From CAZLMW01 sp964560875 (GTDB taxonomy: Bacteria > Myxococcota_A > UBA9042), in contig CAZLMW010000051.1 in the NCBI GenBank assembly GCA_964560875.1, positions 1-53,650 of the forward strand: 53,650 bases of DNA, in the 5' to 3' direction. This document shows positions 1 to 9,964 of the stretch, piece by piece. How positions within the stretch are numbered: position 1 is the first letter of the stretch; each line of letters begins with the position of its first letter. The translations under genes were made by a program, and so were the position numbers. Below the pieces are notes generated by a model. The model saw only the letters and a program-made list of their open reading frames with translations. It was not told where the DNA came from and did not search any database.

Positions 1-1
1 G

Positions 2-238
2 CGCGCACTGGCGCTCCCGCTCCCGCTCCCGCTCCCGCTCCCGCTCCCGTTCGCGTTCCCGTTCAAGCGGCGGTACTACCTCAGCGCTGCCGGCTCCACG
101 GCCGAGTGCGCCGCCATCTTCGACGTGCTGCTCAGGCTACGGCTTGTCGCCGAGGACCGGCATAGGACCGCAAAGGAACTCCTCGACCGGATGGCAGCGA
201 TGCTTGTCGGTCTGGCCAAGCGGCATCAGAAGCGTTGA
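2..238 (+). CDS. Four-helix-bundle protein (S23/IVP family), C-terminal part
   Basis: The frame is open to the left edge and ends at TGA 236-238. From position 68 it reads RRYYLSAAGSTAECAAIFDV and then a helical stretch ending in LVGLAKRHQKR. This is the usual C-terminal half of the four-helix-bundle proteins first described in 23S rRNA intervening sequences and related to the Avd accessory protein of diversity-generating retroelements. Upstream the same frame runs through six GCTCCC units as a Leu-Pro dipeptide repeat, so the N-terminus is either missing from the window or replaced by repeat-encoded sequence. Partial; cellular role unknown. Confidence 0.6.
   Translation, partial: RALALPLPLPLPLPLPFAFPFKRRYYLSAAGSTAECAAIFDVLLRLRLVAEDRHRTAKELLDRMAAMLVGLAKRHQKR
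13..48. repeat. Hexanucleotide repeat (GCTCCC)x6
   Basis: Six perfect GCTCCC units lie within the open frame of the four-helix-bundle gene and are followed by degenerate GTTCGC/GTTCCC units up to about 64. The same hexamer occurs in inverse orientation just after the gene's stop codon. Confidence 0.9.
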
Positions 239-241
239 GCC

Positions 242-263
242 GGGAGCGGGAGCGGGAGCGGGA
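242..263. repeat. Hexanucleotide repeat (GGGAGC)x3.5, inverse of 13-48
   Basis: Three perfect GGGAGC units plus GGGA begin four bases after the TGA of the four-helix-bundle gene. GGGAGC is the reverse complement of GCTCCC, so the coding remnant sits between inverted simple-sequence arrays. Confidence 0.9.
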
Positions 264-292
264 AAGCGGATCGCGATTCTCGCCCGGCACAT

Positions 293-808
293 CTAGCGGA
301 TCGGGCCGTGCGGAAGATCGATCGGCAAAGGGCGGTAGGGCGGCGTCCACGGCCGCGCGGAGGCTGTGTCTCCGACCTTCGGGATGATGATCAACGTTGC
401 ATCGGCATGTCTGCTCATCCACACGCGCCCGGGATGGGGCCCGCCGATGTCGAGCCAATACGACCGCGTCGGCTCAAAGTACGTCCAGCGATCGATCGTC
501 ACGTCGCCCACGAGCTTGCGGCGCGCGCTGATGGCGCTGCGGACCCGCTCGGCGAATGTCTCGAACTTCACGCCGGCAAATAGCCAAACGTCGAGCTGCG
601 CGGGGCCATTTCGGATCACGGTGCGATCGCGAATCGGCGCCGCAAACGCGCGCATCGCAAACTCAACCGGATGCATTTGAGCGGCCGTCTTGGCTTGATC
701 GCCGGCGCGCACATACACGGCAGAGCCGAGCAGCAACGCGGATGCAAACAGTGCGCCGAGGGTCGCTCGACTACGGGCCCGGGAGGGGCGCAGATCCCAC
801 ACACTCAT
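293..808 (-). CDS. Small membrane-anchored protein of unknown function
   Basis: 171 aa. The N-terminus is basic and followed by one hydrophobic segment (about residues 15-34) that could be a signal anchor or signal peptide. The rest is soluble, with no motif I recognise. Third codon positions are strongly G/C as in neighbouring genes, which supports this frame over overlapping ones. ATG at 806-808 has no obvious ribosome binding site, so the start is uncertain. It is divergent from the lipoprotein gene at 1018. Confidence 0.6.
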   Translation of the reverse strand: MSVWDLRPSRARSRATLGALFASALLLGSAVYVRAGDQAKTAAQMHPVEFAMRAFAAPIRDRTVIRNGPAQLDVWLFAGVKFETFAERVRSAISARRKLVGDVTIDRWTYFEPTRSYWLDIGGPHPGRVWMSRHADATLIIIPKVGDTASARPWTPPYRPLPIDLPHGPIR

Positions 809-894
809 GCAACGTTGATAACGCGCCGGCGACGACTGTCAAAAACGCTGATAACTCCCAAACTTGGAACGCATTTGCTGGTCTGGCCGTCGGC

Positions 895-924
895 TTGACG
901 CCTCAAAAACGGCGCGCCTATACT
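895..924 (+). promoter_or_regulatory. Sigma-70-type promoter for the lipoprotein gene at 1018
   Basis: TTGACG at 895-900 and TATACT at 919-924 are separated by 18 bp. Transcription would start near 931 and leave a leader of about 87 nt before ATG 1018. This is one of the two best promoter matches in the window. Confidence 0.75.
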
Positions 925-1017
925 CCGCCGCCAGTCCGCCGTGGCCTTTCAGTCATCCCAACGACCTGCTGGCGGACGAATCCAGCGCTTCTCAACACGC
1001 AAGAACGGACAACGTCC

Positions 1018-2910
1018 ATGAACCTCACCCGCGTCTCGCGAGCCACCGTGTCTCGCGCCACCAGCCTCGGCGTTCTGCTTTTCGCCGCCGCCTTCCTCGT
1101 CAGCGGATGCCAGCGCGGTGAGAAGTCGTGTCGCTATTACAGCTTGGTGCTCGAAAAATCCGACTCCCCCGAGGAGAAGGACCGCGCGATCCGTGAGATT
1201 CGTGCCCTTTCGACCGAAGATCAGCTCAAGTGCAATGACGACAAGGTCTTCAAGCGCTTCACGCAGACGATCGAAAAAGACGCCGCCGCACGCGAGGCCC
1301 TGGTCGACGCGCTCGAGAGCATCGGCAAGAACGACAAGCGGCCCCCCAAGGGCCCATCGCTGCGTGTCCGTTCCGAAAAACTGCTCGCCAAGGCAATGGG
1401 CTACGACGCCGTCGCGCCGCAAGCGTCCCGTATCATCCGCCTGTGGCGCTACGATGCGCACGAACGCGGCAAGACCTACGAGCCGAGCGAAGCCATCAAG
1501 AAGGCGCTCGCCGCCGCCGTCCGCCGCGTGAAGTCCGGCGAAGCCAAAGGCCAGATTTTGCAGGCGCTGTGGCTGTCGCTGCCCGATCTCGAAGACAAGA
1601 AGAAATTCATCGACCTGCTCGTCGAGCTGGCCAGCGCCGATCCCGCGTCGCAGACCGTCAAGGTCAACATCGACGCGCTCAAGTACCTCGCCGAGATGCG
1701 CGCGAAGACCGACGAAGCCTTCGAAGCGTACATCGCCGGTGTCTTCCTCCACGACGCCGCCCACGCCGAGACATACGGCCAGGCCCGCCTCGCGCTGTCG
1801 GTCATCCCGCCCAACAAGGTGATGACGCGGATGCTCCCGATCTTTGAAGACAACAGCCCGAAGTTCACCGAGTTCGCCAAGACCCAGCAGTTCTTCGATT
1901 GGGAGTGGAAGGAAGGCCCCAAGGTCGCGCAGATTCTGAGCGATATTCACGACCCGCGGTCGGCCGAAGCCATCGTCAAGCGCTGCGGCAAAGCCGTCGA
2001 CGCCAGCGAAGCCGGCACGCCCAAGACCTTCAAGCTCATCAAGAAGGGCTTCCCGTGGCACGCCTACATCACCAGCCGCCTGCAGCTGTCCATGTGGGCG
2101 CTGGCCGCGATGGGTGAAGGCCTCAAGGACGTCGCGCCCAAGATCGGCGAGGTTGCAGCCACCAAGGGTCTGGCTGTCGAGCAGCGCACGATGCCTTTCA
2201 TCGGGCTCGCCATCGCCGGTCCGTCCAACACCTGGCAGGTCATGATCGACGCGTTCCAGAAGATCGACCCGGTCGAGCGCGCCGACTTCGTCACTCCGAT
2301 GGTCTACGCCGTCGAGCCCGAAAACCTCGAGGAGTGGGACAAGATCATCGGCGCGGACAAGACCGAGGGCGTCGTAAAAGCGCTCGCCGATCCGACCATC
2401 GTCGGTCGCCTCAACGTGGTGCGCGAATGCCACAAGCAGTGGGCCGCCGCCCCCGACGCCAAGGGCAAACTGCAGGCCAAGGCCGGCTGCTACGCGGGCT
2501 TCCTCAAGACCGGCGACGCGCTCGCCAAGGAAAAAGCCGCGATCGGCCTGGTCCACCTCGGTTCCAAGGGCGCCGACGTCATCAAGCCGCTGCTCGACGC
2601 GTTTGAGAAGAGCACACCGGCCGATTCGACGCTGCGCCAGGTCATCTTCGCGGGCATCAAGGGTGCGTCGTGGATGGCCAAGATCCGCAACACGAAGAAC
2701 ATCTACCAGACCCAGCAGCGCCAGGTTCAGGTGCCCAACAACACCACCTGGATCTGGGAGTTCGACATCCTGCTCAACCACATCGCGAGCAAGGCCGAAG
2801 AGCTCGGTGCCGGCAAGGCCAAGCCCGCCGGTGGTGCCGCTCCCGCCGGTGCCAAGCCCGCTGGTGGTGCCGCTCCGGCCGGTGGTGCCGCGCCCGCAGC
2901 TGGCAAATAG
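1018..2910 (+). CDS. Lipoprotein with alpha-helical HEAT-like repeats
   Basis: 630 aa. Basic N-terminus, hydrophobic stretch and lipobox LVSGC with Cys31 as the lipidation site, so it is predicted to be anchored in a membrane facing the periplasm. The mature part is almost entirely helical with repeating pairs such as EALVDALESIGKN and ALAAMGEGLKDVAPKIGEV, resembling HEAT/armadillo repeats. The last 30 residues are a PAGGA/PAGAK low-complexity tail. ATG 1018 is chosen because it opens directly onto the signal peptide and lies downstream of the promoter at 895-924; the frame is open further upstream but shows no signal sequence there. It is followed by an intrinsic terminator, so it is probably monocistronic. 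Function unknown; a scaffold role is only a guess. Confidence 0.85.
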   Translation: MNLTRVSRATVSRATSLGVLLFAAAFLVSGCQRGEKSCRYYSLVLEKSDSPEEKDRAIREIRALSTEDQLKCNDDKVFKRFTQTIEKDAAAREALVDALESIGKNDKRPPKGPSLRVRSEKLLAKAMGYDAVAPQASRIIRLWRYDAHERGKTYEPSEAIKKALAAAVRRVKSGEAKGQILQALWLSLPDLEDKKKFIDLLVELASADPASQTVKVNIDALKYLAEMRAKTDEAFEAYIAGVFLHDAAHAETYGQARLALSVIPPNKVMTRMLPIFEDNSPKFTEFAKTQQFFDWEWKEGPKVAQILSDIHDPRSAEAIVKRCGKAVDASEAGTPKTFKLIKKGFPWHAYITSRLQLSMWALAAMGEGLKDVAPKIGEVAATKGLAVEQRTMPFIGLAIAGPSNTWQVMIDAFQKIDPVERADFVTPMVYAVEPENLEEWDKIIGADKTEGVVKALADPTIVGRLNVVRECHKQWAAAPDAKGKLQAKAGCYAGFLKTGDALAKEKAAIGLVHLGSKGADVIKPLLDAFEKSTPADSTLRQVIFAGIKGASWMAKIRNTKNIYQTQQRQVQVPNNTTWIWEFDILLNHIASKAEELGAGKAKPAGGAAPAGAKPAGGAAPAGGAAPAAGK

Positions 2911-2941
2911 CGATCACGCCATAGCGAAACACGAAACGCTG

Positions 2942-2979
2942 CACCGGAGTCATTGTTTGGCTCCGGTGTAGTCTTTTTT
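2942..2979 (+). terminator. Rho-independent terminator after the HEAT-like lipoprotein gene
   Basis: CACCGGAG (2942-2949) pairs perfectly with CTCCGGTG (2961-2968) across an 11-nt loop. Six T residues follow at 2974-2979. Confidence 0.85.
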
Positions 2980-3060
2980 GCGCTTAACCCGTCAAAAAAT
3001 TCGCGACAACCCGATCACCTCTTGCGCGGCATTTTCTCGCTCGCCGCGCGGGAGGTATCG

Positions 3061-3813
3061 ATGAGTGTGTTGAATTGGGTTGTTGGCGTCGTCGCGGTGT
3101 TCGCGGCTTGCGTGTCGGTTGGCTGTGAGACTGAGGACGGTCCGCCAAACCGCTGTCCGGCGGGGAGTGTGCCCCTTTCCGATGAGCTCCTCGCCGAGCT
3201 GGGCGAAAAGCCGAAGACGTTGGCATGCAGGCCAGCCGCGAGCGGGGAAGTGTTGATCAACGAGGTGACGATACGCCCAGCCGGCCGCGACCTGGATGGA
3301 GATGGCAAGTCCTCGGGCCGCGACGAGGTCATCGAGGTTGTTTCACTCGCCAGAGAGCCGGTTCACCTCAACGGCGCAACGCTCGTCTACCGGGGCGCAT
3401 CACGGGGGACGGTCGTTTCGAGCAGCTGCCTCGCGCCTGCCACGGCGGCCGTCCTTGTCGGCGCCTCGACCGGCGATGTGAAGCTTCCACCCGGCGCGTC
3501 GCTCGCTCGTCTCGACAAGTCGCTCCGGCTCACCGATGGCGGCGGCCATCTCGCGCTCGTGGGCGTCGCCGCTAACGTGCTGGACAAGGTGGCTGTTCCG
3601 ATGGCGCGGACGGTGACCGACAGCACCGTCAATCGCACCGTGGACGGCTGGCGCGAGGCCTCTTTGGAGCCGCATGCGACGCTCTCACACGCCAACAACC
3701 GGACGTGGAGCCCCGGCTATTGCGCCGATGGTGAGGCGTTTCCGGTGTGTGTCACCGAGGGCGTCCTCGACCGCGAAGCCTACTTCGACGAGCCGACAGA
3801 CAAAGGACGTTGA
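3061..3813 (+). CDS. Lipoprotein with lamin-tail domain (LTD)
   Basis: 250 aa. Signal peptide with lipobox VSVGC (Cys22). From about residue 60 the pattern EVLINEV...DEVIEVV...PVHLNGATLVYRG is that of the bacterial lamin-tail domain, an Ig-like beta-sandwich common on secreted and surface proteins of Myxococcota. A DLDGDGKSSGRDE loop inside the domain could bind Ca2+. The start at ATG 3061 follows GGGAGG at about 3049-3054, better than any upstream start. It sits between two intrinsic terminators and is probably its own transcription unit. Function unknown. Confidence 0.8.
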   Translation: MSVLNWVVGVVAVFAACVSVGCETEDGPPNRCPAGSVPLSDELLAELGEKPKTLACRPAASGEVLINEVTIRPAGRDLDGDGKSSGRDEVIEVVSLAREPVHLNGATLVYRGASRGTVVSSSCLAPATAAVLVGASTGDVKLPPGASLARLDKSLRLTDGGGHLALVGVAANVLDKVAVPMARTVTDSTVNRTVDGWREASLEPHATLSHANNRTWSPGYCADGEAFPVCVTEGVLDREAYFDEPTDKGR

Positions 3814-3855
3814 CCGGCTCGATTGTTGCCGCGCGGGTATTGATGTGATGCGTTC

Positions 3856-3897
3856 AAAAACACGGACGCCGTGCCCCGGTTGGGAGCACGGCGTCCG
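3856..3897 (-). terminator. Rho-independent terminator of rpsA
   Basis: On the minus strand the stem CGGACGCCGTGC / GCACGGCGTCCG (12 bp; 3863-3874 with 3886-3897) is followed, after GTG, by five T residues (AAAAA at 3856-3860 on the plus strand). It lies 40 nt beyond the rpsA stop. Confidence 0.85.
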
Positions 3898-3936
3898 CAA
3901 GATCCGTCCCTGCGCGGATGGATCGCTGGCGAGATC

Positions 3937-5667
<1,731 letters not shown>

Positions 5668-5869
5668 AAAATTCCTTTGTTTCTTCGCCAGCTTGGGGCC
5701 AGCGCCGCACGGGGCGGGTTTGAACTCGACAGCGACCGGCCCTGTGCACGTGATGCGGCCGCCTCGACCCGGGCGTTACCCGGGGGCGCGCGAACCTGCG
5801 CGATCACGTCGGCGATGTCAACGATAAAGACGCGGAAATCGAAGCGAAATTGGGTCGCCTGATGGCGTT

Positions 5870-7297
5870 TCAGCGGCCGACGCGATGCGCTACGAGCAGC
5901 CATTGGTTGGCGGTTCGGGCAGTTACGGGCTCGACCCGCTCGACAGACCACGCGGGGTTGGCTGCGACGACCGCAGCAGCTTCGTCCCCGTTGGCGTTGC
6001 GGAGGTGTTCGAAAGGCGTCTCAGTAACCGGAATGGCCCGAGCACGCTGGAGCTGCTCCGTGGAGCGGCATAGACCGAAGAGGACGTTATCTACCGCGAT
6101 GAGCAGACCGCCGGGCGCAACAACACGGGCGGCTTCGGATACCGCCGCGTCTGGATCGACGAGGTGGTTCCACGAGCGCAACATCAACACGGCGTCGGCG
6201 CTCGCGTCTGCTACCGGCAACGCCTCACCGACACCGCGGACGAACTGGCCAGCCGGCATCGCCGTCACCGCCGCGTCCAGGTGGTCTGGATCGGGCTCGA
6301 CGGCGAGGTAGCTCAGGGTGCCCGCCGCGATCGCTTCGTTGAGCGCTCGCACATAGCGAACCGGGCCGGCGCCGACATCAACGACGCGCCCGCGCAGATT
6401 CGCCAGCAGTTTGATCAAGGCCGCTTCTTCGGCAGCGAATGGATCGCCCGCGACGACACCCCAGCCATCCGGATCGCGACGAAGTTGGCGCGTTTCCGCG
6501 GCGAAATCGTGCAGTCGCGCCGCCTCCGAGATGTCCAGGTACAGCTGGCCGAGATCGAGCGCGGTGTTTACGTCTTCGCGGGCGAACTCGCCGCGGTCTA
6601 CGGCGAAGCGCACGGCTTGGTCACGCGCGTGCACGTCGATTGTGATCGCGTCCGGACCTGGCTCTCCGACGATCTCCAGGAGGTCGAACTGGTTGCTGAC
6701 AGTGTCGGGAAGTGGCGTCACCTGTGCGTCCTGTGGCGGTCCGGGACATCGACTGCGGGCCCCACATGCATCGCAAGACGCTTGCCATACCGGCGCTGAT
6801 CGATCGACTGCGACGGAAACATCCGGCTTGTGAACACCGATCCAGCACGGCAACTCGTCGTGCAGCGCAGTTCGAACGGTCGCAGATCGCAGCAAGGCGA
6901 GGTGCCGATACCAGCCGCTCGGATCGCCGCGGACGATCGCAACAACCGGTCCCACTCCCGTCAGCTTGTCTGAGCGTTCGATCAGCTCGTCGGCAGCGCC
7001 GAGCAAGCCGACAACCAGACCAGCGCCGCGCAGGTTGGACACGGTCCCGACAAGATCCCGCGGAAACCCGATGATCGCCACACCGCGGTACCGTTTCTCG
7101 CGAAGTCGCCGCGCCAGGTCGGCCCGATCTCGAGCCGATTGCGCCAACGTCTCGGCGTGACGGGCTTGCACTGGGAGCAAAGCGATGGGAACGGATCCAG
7201 CCACAGTCCGATCGTAACCTGCGTCCTCGCGGGCGTCTCGCGGGCGGCCGAAACGACCGACAATTGCGCTCACGCGGCCGTTTTCATTGACACCCAA
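5870..7297 (-). CDS. SAM-dependent methyltransferase with N-terminal Cys-cluster domain
   Basis: Up to 475 aa. The C-terminal 200 residues are a class I methyltransferase of the Methyltransf_11 type: VVDVGAGPVRYV near residue 304 (SAM-binding glycine motif), the acidic end of beta-2 in YLAVEPDPDHLD, and ADAVLMLRSWNHLVDPDAA at motif IV. The N-terminal half is a separate domain with CDACGARSRCPG (C-x2-C-x5-C, about residue 175), resembling metal or Fe-S ligand clusters at the ends of radical-SAM proteins, but no radical-SAM CxxxCxxC is present. Substrate unknown. The start is uncertain: TTG 7297, GTG 7273 and GTG 7204 are all open and none has a good ribosome binding site. It is divergent from the Tat-signal gene, whose -35 box overlaps the longest start. 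Confidence 0.75.
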   Translation of the reverse strand: MGVNENGRVSAIVGRFGRPRDAREDAGYDRTVAGSVPIALLPVQARHAETLAQSARDRADLARRLREKRYRGVAIIGFPRDLVGTVSNLRGAGLVVGLLGAADELIERSDKLTGVGPVVAIVRGDPSGWYRHLALLRSATVRTALHDELPCWIGVHKPDVSVAVDRSAPVWQASCDACGARSRCPGPPQDAQVTPLPDTVSNQFDLLEIVGEPGPDAITIDVHARDQAVRFAVDRGEFAREDVNTALDLGQLYLDISEAARLHDFAAETRQLRRDPDGWGVVAGDPFAAEEAALIKLLANLRGRVVDVGAGPVRYVRALNEAIAAGTLSYLAVEPDPDHLDAAVTAMPAGQFVRGVGEALPVADASADAVLMLRSWNHLVDPDAAVSEAARVVAPGGLLIAVDNVLFGLCRSTEQLQRARAIPVTETPFEHLRNANGDEAAAVVAANPAWSVERVEPVTARTANQWLLVAHRVGR

Positions 7298-7316
7298 AAG
7301 CGGCGGCTCGTATCCT
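7287..7316 (+). promoter_or_regulatory. Sigma-70-type promoter for the Tat-signal gene
   Basis: TTGACA (7287-7292), 18-bp spacer, TATCCT (7311-7316). Transcription would start near 7323, about 19 nt before ATG 7342, leaving room for the GGGGG ribosome binding site at 7332-7336. Confidence 0.75.
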
Positions 7317-7341
7317 GCGGGCAGGACTATTGGGGGTTCTT

Positions 7342-7797
7342 ATGTCCATTTCACGTCGTGACTTCATGTCGCTCGTTGGCGGTTCCGTCGCCGGCGCCGC
7401 GGCAGTCGCCGTCGGCTCCAAGATTGTGAGCTCGTCGCCGGCCGTCGCATCCAGTAAAAAATTAGACGCCTGGCGCGTCGCAGAAGTCGGTCAAGTCGCC
7501 TTGGGCGCTGTCCCGATCCTTCTGGTCAACCGCGCCTCGGGCGAAGAACTGCGCGTCGAAGCGTGCGGTCGTGGCTCGCGTCTGCATCCGGTGGCCAGCA
7601 GCAAGCGCTTCGACCTGTTCGTCGCCAATGGCGGTGACGGCAGCGCTCGCACCAGCCGCGATCACGTTCTCGTGACCCGCGCCCTGGCTCGCAAGCTCGA
7701 TCGTCAGGTCGACGCTGTGCCGGCGGGTGTTCTGACGATGGAAGCTCGTCAGCGCGCGCATCGCGGTTTGTACGAAACGAACGACGAAATCGCGTAG
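7342..7797 (+). CDS. Twin-arginine-signal exported protein of unknown function
   Basis: 151 aa. Starts MSISRRDFMSLVGGSVAGAA: an S-R-R-D-F-M twin-arginine motif followed by a moderately hydrophobic region and an AVAS-type cleavage site near residue 38. It is therefore predicted to be exported folded by Tat. The mature domain (about 110 aa) has mixed beta/alpha character, with VPILLVNRASGEELRVEACGRG and one Cys, and no cofactor motif I recognise. ATG 7342 is chosen because GGGGG lies 5 nt upstream and the promoter fits. A hairpin without U-run follows at 7810-7834. Confidence 0.75.
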   Translation: MSISRRDFMSLVGGSVAGAAAVAVGSKIVSSSPAVASSKKLDAWRVAEVGQVALGAVPILLVNRASGEELRVEACGRGSRLHPVASSKRFDLFVANGGDGSARTSRDHVLVTRALARKLDRQVDAVPAGVLTMEARQRAHRGLYETNDEIA

Positions 7798-7809
7798 TTG
7801 CGCCGGTCG

Positions 7810-7834
7810 CTGACGCATCCCCCCATCGCGTCAG
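7810..7834 (+). other. Hairpin downstream of the Tat-signal gene
   Basis: CTGACGC (7810-7816) pairs with GCGTCAG (7828-7834) around an 11-nt C-rich loop. There is no T-run, so an intrinsic terminator is not supported; it may be a processing or Rho-assisted end. The remaining bases to the mreB stop show nothing further. Confidence 0.35.
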
Positions 7835-7991
7835 GGCCATCGCAACGACCGCGCATCGCCGTTTCGTAGCCGACTTGATAACGCCACCACGATGGTCTTG
7901 GGACCGTCGCGTTTGGTGTTTTTGCGCGCATTTCCAGGCTCGCGGCGTTCGACAACGGCCGCCCCGACTCAATACGAGATCAAAGTGATCG

Positions 7992-9023
<1,032 letters not shown>

Positions 9024-9081
9024 GGGACTCTCCGACGTGCCGATGCCCGGTCGCGGCAAACACTCGCCGATCGTCGCACGG

Positions 9082-9108
9082 TTGGCAATGCGAACCGCTC
9101 GCTATACC
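9082..9108 (+). promoter_or_regulatory. Candidate promoter of the E2-like acyltransferase gene
   Basis: TTGGCA (9082-9087) and TATACC (9103-9108) are 15 bp apart, shorter than ideal. A start near 9115 would leave only a few nucleotides before ATG 9120, so the transcript may be nearly leaderless. Confidence 0.35.
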
Positions 9109-9119
9109 GTCGTCGCACC

Positions 9120-9947
9120 ATGACAAAGCGATTCTATCCGCCCGAGCGCCTGTCGCTCTTTCGCAAGATGGCCGCGGTCACCTGGGATGCGCCCGGCGAC
9201 CCCACGATTTACGGCGCGACCGAGATCGACGCCACCGCGCTGGTTGACTGGATCGCGGCCCGACGAGCTGCCGGTGCCCGCATCTCGGTCACCCATGCCG
9301 TCGCCCGCGCGATGGCTCGGATTCTCGGCGAAAACCCCGATCTCAACTGCACCCTGAAGCGAGGCCGTATCTACCGGCGTCGCGACGTCGATGTGTTTCT
9401 GCAGGTCGCTGTACCCCCCGAGGATGGCGGGCTCCAGGCGGCTGACCTTTCCGGTGCGTGTATTCGCAACGCCGACAAACTCAGCACCTCGGAGATCGGC
9501 ACCAAGCTCGCCGAAATCGCCGAGAAGATCCGCAACCGCGACGATCCCCTCCTCAAATCGACGAAGAAAAACCTCGCGTGGATGCCTCCGTGGCTCATGC
9601 GCATCGCGATCCGCGCCGCCAGCTACATCAGCCACGACCTGGGAATCTCGCTCAAGGCGTTTGGCATCCCCGACGATCCGTTCGGCTCACTGCTCGTCAC
9701 CAGCGTCGGAATGCTCGGCATCCCGCAGGCCTTCGCGCCGCTTTTTCCGCAGGCTAAAGGCATCGGTGTCGTGCTCGTCGGCAAGCTCTACGACGGGGTC
9801 AAGGTCATCGACGGCGAGATCCGCATCCGCAAGCTATTGCCGCTCACGATCGCGCTCGATCATCGGCTGGTGGATGGTTTCCAAGCGGCCGTCCTGGCCA
9901 AACACGCGGTTCGCCTGCTCGAACAGCCCGACGATCTCGACGCCTGA
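9120..9947 (+). CDS. 2-oxoacid dehydrogenase E2-type acyltransferase, catalytic domain only
   Basis: 275 aa. It matches the CoA-dependent acyltransferase fold of E2 subunits. The catalytic His/Asp motif is DHRLVDG near residue 247, and the FGSLLVTSVGMLG stretch corresponds to the Ser/Thr loop that stabilises the intermediate. The lipoyl and E3-binding domains that precede this fold in true E2 proteins are absent, and no E1 or E3 gene is nearby. It may be a stand-alone acyltransferase or a structural homologue. ATG 9120 is the only start fitting the domain and has no clear ribosome binding site. Divergent from mreB. Confidence 0.85.
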   Translation: MTKRFYPPERLSLFRKMAAVTWDAPGDPTIYGATEIDATALVDWIAARRAAGARISVTHAVARAMARILGENPDLNCTLKRGRIYRRRDVDVFLQVAVPPEDGGLQAADLSGACIRNADKLSTSEIGTKLAEIAEKIRNRDDPLLKSTKKNLAWMPPWLMRIAIRAASYISHDLGISLKAFGIPDDPFGSLLVTSVGMLGIPQAFAPLFPQAKGIGVVLVGKLYDGVKVIDGEIRIRKLLPLTIALDHRLVDGFQAAVLAKHAVRLLEQPDDLDA

Positions 9948-9964
9948 GCCCGTTCCGCACGCGG

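Noticed and set aside
9120..9947. Complete pyruvate-dehydrogenase-type E2 component
   Set aside because: No lipoyl domain, no peripheral-subunit-binding domain and no E1/E3 genes nearby.
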